Positions 1 to 5,262 of a stretch of 10,774 nt of DNA are shown here, piece by piece. The stretch is from Candidatus Thorarchaeota archaeon (GTDB lineage Archaea > Asgardarchaeota > Thorarchaeia > Thorarchaeales > Thorarchaeaceae). The position numbers and the translations under genes are program-made. Positions within the stretch are counted from its first letter, which is position 1; every line of letters starts with the position of its first letter. The stretch is taken from positions 1 through 10,774 of the forward strand of contig JABCSP010000052.1 of the NCBI GenBank assembly GCA_018238825.1, written 5' to 3'. Below the pieces are notes generated by a model. The model saw nothing but the letters and a program-made list of their open reading frames with translations. It did no database searches and was not told the origin of the DNA.

Positions 1-1
1 C

Positions 2-1312
2 AAGATCAATTGTGTATCTTGTATGTCCTGTTGGAACAGCTACATTATCAGAATGAGTTTCAACGAGCATATCAACAGCAAGATCTGGCCATGGTAGTAA
101 ATCCGGTCCATAGCTATAGAGTGACGAGTAGAGATTCGAAAAAATTACACTTGAATATGGAGTGGATGAAACAAAGAAATTGAAAGTTAAAGGCCCCTGC
201 GCAATTGCTACAGGGACACTGCCACCCAGCATACCATCAAGGCTCCGAATCTTCCTCATAGTCCATGGACCAGATATGGAGCGACCAATGTCTTCTACAT
301 GATCGGTGAATTGGTCGTTTCTGTAGGCTTGTGAGTAAATATTTTCATAGACAACAAGCCTAGGTACATTGTAGTGGAGAATCTCCTGCATTGCAGCTGA
401 CGCTTCATCCACATCTTCGTATGCAGTATCATAGAGAAGCTGATCTCTCCATCCATCGTAAGTATCGTTTGCAAAGTTACTCGGATTCTGACAATTAAGA
501 TCTGCATATCCTGACCAGTACTCGTAAGCAAGCCAGTCAACATTGTTGGACCAATACACAGCTGGGAGGAAGACCATATCGTAATCTTCGTGATTATCTA
601 ATCTTGAAACCATCCCCGAGAAGTATACAGGAACTGCTGTTGCATCGATATGTAATGCTGTTAATGCATCAACTCCGAGTTGGGCAACTTCCCCTGCAAT
701 TTCTGGTGATGACTCTGTATATTCGATTGTAATATTGAATGCAGAGCCATTGGGGGCTAACCTGAAGCCCGTTCCAACATCAATTACGAAATTCAATTCG
801 TCAAGAATCGCATTTCCAATTGCTACTTCTGAAGCGTAGTAATGCCAATCAAAATCATCCTCAACACACCATCCGTTAGGATACGGCACTATTGAATCGT
901 GATCACGGGAAAAGCCGTCAAAGATATCCGTACGAACTTTGGTCTTATCATATGCATATGCGAAAGCTCTCCTGAGCCCACTGATATTCAATGGATAGTC
1001 TCGACAGTTAATTATGATGCTACCATACCCATTTCTTGTTGTGTTATAGATATTAATATCTGGATCTGCACTCAAGGCATCGTAATAATCTGAATCGAAG
1101 GCACTTGTATCCATCTCGATTGTTCCTGCCTGAAGAGCAAGGATTCTTTCATCCTGAAGTGACATCACCGTGTAAACAATATTGTCCACATACGGTCCAT
1201 TATTCAAATCACTTGGAGGTGCTATAGTAGCAGACACTTCAGATATTCCTGAAATTACAAGTACTGAAAGTACACATACCGTGAGTACAGCAACAATACG
1301 TTTTGATTGCAT
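2..1312 (-). CDS. ABC transporter substrate-binding protein, family 5 (peptide/oligosaccharide type), N-terminal part; cut by left window edge
   Basis: Secreted solute-binding component of an ABC importer of the dipeptide/oligopeptide class (SBP family 5); the substrate cannot be read from sequence. The frame is open for 437 codons from the ATG at 1312 to the window edge. Residues 1-28 form a signal peptide (basic QSKR start, hydrophobic core, VSA end). Residues from about 35 to 340 resemble the central and C-terminal part of the family: a GTIEMD segment, an NGYGSIIIN strand, LRRAFAYAYDKTKV (the usual 'vR.Afa.aiDr' block), and later YDMVFL and DWLAYEYW. From about residue 361 a second, N-terminal-like half begins: GGSVPVAIAQGPLTFN, then an 'iy.sL' block and a PDLAVDMLVET block. 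So the protein is probably long (I infer 700 residues or more), with one and a half lobes or a permuted order. SD-like GGGAG lies 5' of the ATG. It diverges from the hydratase gene. Family call is firm; full architecture lies outside the window. Confidence 0.85.
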   Translation of the reverse strand, partial: MQSKRIVAVLTVCVLSVLVISGISEVSATIAPPSDLNNGPYVDNIVYTVMSLQDERILALQAGTIEMDTSAFDSDYYDALSADPDINIYNTTRNGYGSIIINCRDYPLNISGLRRAFAYAYDKTKVRTDIFDGFSRDHDSIVPYPNGWCVEDDFDWHYYASEVAIGNAILDELNFVIDVGTGFRLAPNGSAFNITIEYTESSPEIAGEVAQLGVDALTALHIDATAVPVYFSGMVSRLDNHEDYDMVFLPAVYWSNNVDWLAYEYWSGYADLNCQNPSNFANDTYDGWRDQLLYDTAYEDVDEASAAMQEILHYNVPRLVVYENIYSQAYRNDQFTDHVEDIGRSISGPWTMRKIRSLDGMLGGSVPVAIAQGPLTFNFFVSSTPYSSVIFSNLYSSLYSYGPDLLPWPDLAVDMLVETHSDNVAVPTGHTRYTIDL

Positions 1313-1359
1313 TGAAAATCTCTCCCTACCTACTTTCTAGACGTACTAATGGTGATTTC

Positions 1360-1367
1360 AATTTATG
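1360..1367 (-). promoter_or_regulatory. Candidate TATA box for the substrate-binding protein gene
   Basis: On the minus strand this reads CATAAATT. It is centred about 51 nt upstream of the ATG at 1312, so transcription would begin near 1337 and give a roughly 25-nt leader. That leader holds a purine-rich SD-like GGGAGAG about 7 nt before the ATG. Assigned by spacing and AT content only. Confidence 0.35.
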
Positions 1368-1410
1368 GTATCACAAACTCTGTCAAACAGAATCTAGAAC
1401 TTGCGAAGGC

Positions 1411-1416
1411 TTATTA
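1411..1416 (+). promoter_or_regulatory. Candidate TATA box for the enoyl-CoA hydratase gene
   Basis: TTATTA, centred about 48 nt upstream of the TTG start at 1461. The predicted transcript would begin near 1440, just ahead of the strong SD at 1446. It lies about 45 bp from the opposing TATA candidate, so the 148-bp gap between the two genes would be a divergent promoter. Spacing-based call, not proven. Confidence 0.3.
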
Positions 1417-1445
1417 CAGACACATGAACACGACCAGTCAATATC

Positions 1446-1452
1446 AAGGAGG
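1446..1452 (+). promoter_or_regulatory. Strong Shine-Dalgarno site that fixes a TTG start
   Basis: AAGGAGG, 8 nt before TTG at 1461. No ATG lies in a suitable position, and the encoded protein aligns with the hydratase family from its first residues, so the TTG is the likely start. Confidence 0.8.
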
Positions 1453-1460
1453 ACTAGTCT

Positions 1461-2246
1461 TTGTCTGAACAGGAAGTACTCTATGAAGTTGCAGATGGTG
1501 TTGCTACCATAACTATCAACAGACCTGCAAAATATAATGCGCTCAACACTTCAGTGATCACTACACTGAGAGAGTTAGTCAAGAAAGCTGAGGAAGATGC
1601 TTCTGTCCGTGCTATAATTCTTACTGGTGCTGGAGAGAAGGCTTTTGCAGCTGGAGCTGATATCGCCGAGTTCGAGGGGAAGGACTCAAAGACGGTCAGA
1701 CCACTTGCAGAAAATGGACAAGAGTTATGCAAGTTCATTGAAGCAATGAGCAAACCTGTCATTGCAGCAGTCAATGGATTCGCTCTTGGTGGAGGCTGTG
1801 AGATTGCAATGTCATGTGACATTCGCTATGCTTCTGCTAATGCTCGATTTGGCCAGCCTGAAATCAACCTTGGAATTATTCCCGGTTTCGGAGGCACTGT
1901 GCGACTAGCCAGACTAGTTGGACTAGGGATGGCAAAAGAGCTGACATATAGCGGCGACCAGATCAAATCTGATGAAGCACTCAGAATTGGTTTAGTGAAC
2001 AAGGTCTTCGAGTCAGTAGAAGCACTCGTGGATGGAGCTGGTGCTCTGGCAAAGAAACTAGCGACAAAACCTGGCGTTGCTATGAACTTGGCAAAACAAT
2101 CACTGAATAATACGTGGGAGAACCCCCTTCAAAATAATCTCAAGTTCGAGGTTGATGTCTTCTGTAAAACATTTGATACCGAGGACAAAGTTGAGGGCGT
2201 TGACGCTTTCTTAAACAAGCGAGATCCCACATTCAAGCATAAATAG
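1461..2246 (+). CDS. Enoyl-CoA hydratase/isomerase (crotonase family)
   Basis: Cytoplasmic crotonase-fold enzyme that probably adds water across the double bond of a 2-enoyl-CoA (or crotonyl-CoA) in fatty-acid or butyrate-type metabolism. The 261-residue length is normal for the family. Visible features are RPAKYNALN near residue 21, the oxyanion-hole segment FAAGADIAEF at 62-71, GGGCEIAMSCD at 110-120 and FGQPEINLGIIPGFGGT at 130-146. Both glutamates used by classical hydratases are present (E114 and E134, 20 residues apart as in the rat mitochondrial enzyme), which favours hydratase over isomerase or decarboxylase members. It starts with TTG behind a strong AAGGAGG site. It stands alone as a plus-strand gene, with no acyl-CoA dehydrogenase or thiolase in view, so its exact substrate is open: short-chain enoyl-CoA, 3-hydroxybutyryl-CoA and hydroxypropionyl-CoA are all possible. 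Confidence 0.93.
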   Translation: MSEQEVLYEVADGVATITINRPAKYNALNTSVITTLRELVKKAEEDASVRAIILTGAGEKAFAAGADIAEFEGKDSKTVRPLAENGQELCKFIEAMSKPVIAAVNGFALGGGCEIAMSCDIRYASANARFGQPEINLGIIPGFGGTVRLARLVGLGMAKELTYSGDQIKSDEALRIGLVNKVFESVEALVDGAGALAKKLATKPGVAMNLAKQSLNNTWENPLQNNLKFEVDVFCKTFDTEDKVEGVDAFLNKRDPTFKHK

Positions 2247-2254
2247 ATACGAAT

Positions 2255-2273
2255 GCGGGGGTCAAGTCCCCGC
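2255..2273. terminator. GC hairpin between convergent genes
   Basis: GCGGGG (2255-2260) pairs with CCCCGC (2268-2273) across a 7-nt loop. It occupies most of the 29-bp gap between the stop of the hydratase (2246) and the stop of the metallo-hydrolase (2276). There is no clear T-run on either side, so it may be a transcript-end or mRNA-protecting structure shared by both genes rather than a classical intrinsic terminator. Confidence 0.45.
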
Positions 2274-2275
2274 TA

Positions 2276-3208
2276 TCATCTTTCTAACACAAAACGTTTG
2301 TTTTCTTCTCTGAGTATACCATCTCTCTTGAGAAGCTCGATATGTTTCTCAAGCATGAACATCTCGAAGGCGTAGTACACATCCATGGGAATACGAGGAT
2401 AGATTGTTGGAGCCTTTGTTAATTTTTCAATTGTATCTATACCCTTGCTGATATTGTCAAGGATTCGTTGTTCCCTCTCATCAAAGATTGCTCTAAATGC
2501 ACGTAACCTTTCATCCAATCCCTCACTTACAGGATTGATCAGATGACTACTGATTCCAACACTAGGGTTCATCTCAATGACACGGTCCACTGATTTCTTG
2601 AACTCCTCAATGTCACTCACCTTATTGCCATACCAAGGACCAAATCTCGTAAGATCAATATCCACTAGAAACAGGGTTTCCAGACCATTGATGCCAAAGC
2701 AAGTGTGATCAATAGTGTGACCTGGAAGGTGAATGGGAATCAGTACTGTATCACCACAGTCAATGGTTGATCCGTCGGAGAAAGTACTAGTCACTGTATA
2801 TTCTGACATTACATGCCCAAATCTCGAGTCTAGTAAAGCTCGCCAATCATCGTAATACTTGTGGCCACCAATTCCGTAATAGTCTACCATGCCTTGAAAT
2901 GTTTTCACTCCAGTTTCTGCAAGTTCGTGACAAACCACTTCGCATTCCGCAATCTTCTGGATTTCTGAAGCATGACCTTTGTGGTCAATATGAAAATGAG
3001 TTAGTACAATTCTGTCAAGGTCTAACATAGAATATCCGAGGTCTTTTAGTGTGCTCTCAATGTTCTTCATACTTGAACCTGCATCAACGAGTGTCAGTAT
3101 TTCATCATCAATAAGGAGTGTATTTGCTTCTGGGAATCTTGCATTATTCTCTCCTCTGATTAGATGAACTTGGGGCATTATCTCAATATGTGCGGGATAG
3201 TCCGACAT
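2276..3208 (-). CDS. Metallo-beta-lactamase-fold hydrolase (glyoxalase II-like)
   Basis: Probable zinc- or iron-dependent hydrolase of the MBL superfamily; many members hydrolyse thioesters, lactones or phosphoesters, and the substrate here is unknown. Numbered from the ATG at 3208 (310 residues), the metal-ligand set is complete: THFHIDH gives H71, H73, D75 and H76; PGHT gives H164; the LFLVDID strand gives D183 or D185; and SSHL gives H222. The N-terminal strands (MPQVHLIRG, then NTLLIDDEILTLVDAG) are typical. The frame stays open upstream to a TTG at 3286 (336 residues). I prefer the ATG because a TATA-like TTATTTA lies 24-30 nt before it, fitting a leaderless transcript, and because the TTG lacks an SD and lies only 6 bp from the first possible start of the divergent kinase. 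No signal peptide seen. Pairing with the kinase suggests, but does not show, joint regulation. Confidence 0.88.
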   Translation of the reverse strand: MSDYPAHIEIMPQVHLIRGENNARFPEANTLLIDDEILTLVDAGSSMKNIESTLKDLGYSMLDLDRIVLTHFHIDHKGHASEIQKIAECEVVCHELAETGVKTFQGMVDYYGIGGHKYYDDWRALLDSRFGHVMSEYTVTSTFSDGSTIDCGDTVLIPIHLPGHTIDHTCFGINGLETLFLVDIDLTRFGPWYGNKVSDIEEFKKSVDRVIEMNPSVGISSHLINPVSEGLDERLRAFRAIFDEREQRILDNISKGIDTIEKLTKAPTIYPRIPMDVYYAFEMFMLEKHIELLKRDGILREENKRFVLER

Positions 3209-3231
3209 TACCGTTTCAAATGATGGGGGAG

Positions 3232-3238
3232 TAAATAA
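3232..3238 (-). promoter_or_regulatory. Candidate TATA box for the metallo-hydrolase gene
   Basis: Reads TTATTTA on the minus strand and ends 24 nt before the ATG at 3208, the distance expected for a leaderless archaeal transcript. This is the main reason for preferring that ATG over the upstream TTG at 3286. Confidence 0.4.
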
Positions 3239-3256
3239 CTCTCTCTGTCGGACAAG

Positions 3257-3264
3257 TCTATATT
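3257..3264 (+). promoter_or_regulatory. Candidate TATA box for the FGGY kinase gene
   Basis: TCTATATT, centred near 3261. Transcription would begin near 3287, about 24 nt before the ATG at 3311, leaving room for the GGTG site at 3301-3304. With the opposing box at 3232-3238 it makes a compact divergent promoter. Confidence 0.35.
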
Positions 3265-3310
3265 GCGCGATGTTTACATCAGACAATAGTTCATGTTGAT
3301 GGTGAAACCT

Positions 3311-4768
3311 ATGAGTGATCGCTTGTTTGCAGTTTTTGATATTGGAACTACTGGAACACGTTCAGTAATTGTTGATGAGGAAGGTCGTGAGGTCAGTAAA
3401 GCGTATGAGGAATATCCTCAGAAACCAAAAGAGGTCAAGACACATGAGCAGCTCGCTGATACGTTTTGGAGAACTTCTGCAAATACAATGCAACGAGCAA
3501 TATCAGGTTGTAAGCATGGTGCAGAGGCAATTGTTGGAGTAGTGGTCACAACAACTAGAGATAGTATCACACCAATTGACAAAAATGGAAATGCACTTGC
3601 TCCCACTGTTACTTGGCTCGATAGTCGATCCAGTTCCAAGAGCAAGGAGATGGCTGAGGATATCGGTCCTCGAAAAAGTGTTAACAAGATGATGTGGTTC
3701 ATTGAGAATAGACCAGACTTTTTCAAGAAAGTTCACAAATGGGCACTGCTTGACGCTTTCATTAACAGTAGATTGTGCGGCGCTTTGGTCAGTTCACCAG
3801 CTGATGCTAGATTTGGTCCTATCGATCATGAAACCATCAAATGGTCAGAAGAGCTATGTGAATCAACAGAAATCCCGATTGGTATGTTGACAGATATTGT
3901 TGATTCTGGTTCCACAATTGGTGATATCAGCGCAGCTGCATCAAAAGCTACCTCCCTTAGGAAAGGTACACCAGTCATTATGGGTAGTGGTGATCAACAG
4001 TGCTCCGCACTAGGAATGGGTGTGATTAAATCCGGACTCGTGAAAGCTACGACCGGTACAGGGACTTTTGTGATAACTCATCTGGATGAATTCATTGATG
4101 ACACCAATGTCATGTTCTGCAATCCATCTGCAATTCCTGGAAAATGGATTCTAGAAGGGGTCACACCTGGAACTGGCTTGACGTATAAATGGTATAGAGA
4201 TCAATATTGTGAACCTGAGGTGGCATTAGCTGTGCAGACCGAGAAAAATGCTTACCAGATTATAGAGTCTTCAGCTGCTCAAGTCCCTGTTGGTAGTGAT
4301 GGACTTGTTATATTCCCATTCATGGCTTATGATCTTGGCATTTTCTATCATCTCGGATTTAAGCATACAAAAGCCCATGTTGCCCGTGCTATTCTTGAAT
4401 CTAATGGGTATAGCATCAATTTTTATCTGGAGCTATTTGAGGGAATGCTCGATTTGGAATTTGATGAACTTCGAATTGATGGAGGTGGTTCAAACTCACC
4501 TCTGTGGCGTCAAATTCAAGCTGATTGTGCAAATAAGACCGTTACAACACCAGTTGTGAAAGACTCGACAGTGATTGGTGCTGCAATTCTTGGAACTGTT
4601 GGAACTGGTGTATATGGTAGTTATGAAGAAGCTATTCAGAATATGTTCCACATTGAAGAACGTCGAGAACCCATCCCAGAGAATGTTGAGGTTTACAAGA
4701 AACAGTATCAAATCTACAACAAACTAATGCTTTCAGAAATGGGCAATATACTTGAAGTAGTGTCATAA
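3311..4768 (+). CDS. FGGY-family carbohydrate kinase, glycerol-kinase-like but divergent
   Basis: Cytoplasmic ATP-dependent kinase of the FGGY family, acting on glycerol or another polyol/sugar. It has 485 residues from the ATG at 3311, preceded by GGTG with 6-nt spacing; in-frame starts at 3293, 3296, 3299 and 3302 would add up to six residues. The phosphate-1 loop is FDIGTTGTRSVIVD near residue 10. TTRDS (R83, D84) matches the TNQRET site of GlpK with Asp for Glu, and TWLD (W102) matches its substrate-facing Trp. GDQQ at 227-230 carries the catalytic base D228. The C-terminal ATP site has GGGSNSPLWRQIQAD from 391. Unlike GlpK it lacks the aromatic pair expected near residue 135, and the canonical loop between the domains (G..P.w.p.arG) is replaced by a shorter segment at 335-350. 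The downstream glpABC operon makes glycerol the simplest substrate, but the changed pocket leaves another polyol possible. Confidence 0.85.
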   Translation: MSDRLFAVFDIGTTGTRSVIVDEEGREVSKAYEEYPQKPKEVKTHEQLADTFWRTSANTMQRAISGCKHGAEAIVGVVVTTTRDSITPIDKNGNALAPTVTWLDSRSSSKSKEMAEDIGPRKSVNKMMWFIENRPDFFKKVHKWALLDAFINSRLCGALVSSPADARFGPIDHETIKWSEELCESTEIPIGMLTDIVDSGSTIGDISAAASKATSLRKGTPVIMGSGDQQCSALGMGVIKSGLVKATTGTGTFVITHLDEFIDDTNVMFCNPSAIPGKWILEGVTPGTGLTYKWYRDQYCEPEVALAVQTEKNAYQIIESSAAQVPVGSDGLVIFPFMAYDLGIFYHLGFKHTKAHVARAILESNGYSINFYLELFEGMLDLEFDELRIDGGGSNSPLWRQIQADCANKTVTTPVVKDSTVIGAAILGTVGTGVYGSYEEAIQNMFHIEERREPIPENVEVYKKQYQIYNKLMLSEMGNILEVVS

Positions 4769-4800
4769 GAAAAGAAAGGAAAACCCAGGCAAAAGATGCC
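4768..4800 (-). terminator. Candidate terminator for the small acidic gene
   Basis: Read on the minus strand, about 30 nt after the stop at 4830, GGCA and TGCC (4797-4800 and 4788-4791) can form a short 4-bp stem, followed at once by a pyrimidine-rich tract with two TTTT runs (complement of 4767-4783). T-rich tracts end archaeal transcripts. The stem is weak, so the T-rich tract is the better part of the evidence. Confidence 0.35.
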
Positions 4801-4829
4801 CAGGTGTCTATTCATTAGAGAAGAATGAT

Positions 4830-5090
4830 TTACTCACTTTCATCCTCGTCATCTTGATTATCTTCCCAGATCCTGCCAAAGAATACCAATGCTAGAACAA
4901 GTTCTGAACCCTTGGAATTGTCTGCGAGATATTCAATAGACTCGCTAATCGTATCTTCATGTTCCCAAGCTTTTCGAGCGAGGTCTACAAGTTCATCAAA
5001 CTTATCGTCTGAAATCCCAAGTGCTTGTGTTAGTTTTTCGACATCATGACCAACAACAGTAAGCGTACCAAGATCATAATCTGTGGGCAT
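4830..5090 (-). CDS. Small acidic protein of unknown function (86 residues)
   Basis: I do not recognise a family. The ATG at 5090 is chosen over a TTG at 5093 because GGTGA lies 6 nt before it, and a TATA-like box sits about 40 nt upstream. From the sequence: an N-terminal segment TLTVVGHDVEKLTQAL, then likely helices (DDKFDELVDLARKAWEHEDT and SESIEYLADN), a short hydrophobic strand or helix (ELVLALVFFGRIW), and a very acidic tail (DNQDDEDESE). No Cys, no transmembrane-length segment, no signal peptide and no DNA-binding motif I can name. It is probably a compact, largely helical, soluble protein. It is transcribed away from glpA and converges with the kinase, so it is not in the glp operon. 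Clear SD, promoter and terminator candidates support a real gene. Confidence 0.65.
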   Translation of the reverse strand: MPTDYDLGTLTVVGHDVEKLTQALGISDDKFDELVDLARKAWEHEDTISESIEYLADNSKGSELVLALVFFGRIWEDNQDDEDESE

Positions 5091-5126
5091 CAATATTCAC
5101 CTAACAAGTCCGCGTTTGCTGACTCC

Positions 5127-5132
5127 TTTTAA
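5127..5132 (-). promoter_or_regulatory. Candidate TATA box for the small acidic gene
   Basis: Minus-strand TTAAAA within GATTAAAAGG. A start site about 26 nt downstream (near 5103) would lead straight into the GGTGA at 5097-5101 and the ATG at 5090, a short-leader arrangement typical of archaea. Confidence 0.4.
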
Positions 5133-5262
5133 TCTATCTACGTTGTTATTTTCTATACTCGCGAATCGAAACCCTTCTATTGGGCATAGCGCATCAAGCA
5201 ATTGTCACAAGAACTCAAGTCTGTATTTCATAGTGAACAAGACAATAGGAAACGATTATTCA

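Noticed and set aside
295..543. Minus-strand open frame of 82 codons.
   Set aside because: It lies inside the substrate-binding protein gene in another frame. The protein in the true frame has a signal peptide and clear family blocks, while this one has none.
1904..1926. Three ACTAG pentamers spaced exactly 9 nt apart.
   Set aside because: They fall inside the hydratase gene and encode a family-typical LARLVGL segment; the periodicity follows from repeated CTA leucine codons, so it is not a regulatory repeat.
3209..3286. 26-residue N-terminal extension of the metallo-hydrolase to a TTG start.
   Set aside because: No SD precedes the TTG, and it would collide with the divergent kinase promoter. 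An ATG with a well-spaced TATA box lies downstream. Kept as an alternative, since the extension does look protein-like.
4784..4804. Direct repeat of CCCAGG with 15-nt spacing between gene ends.
   Set aside because: Only two short copies. They flank the weak stem already described as a terminator candidate, and there is no sign of a mobile element or target-site duplication.
5083..5262. In-frame upstream extension of glpA (60 extra residues starting at 5083).
   Set aside because: The extension does not resemble the family, overlaps the start of the small acidic gene, and would put the FAD motif about 67 residues in. The ATG at 5263 gives numbering that matches GlpD/GlpA residues almost exactly.
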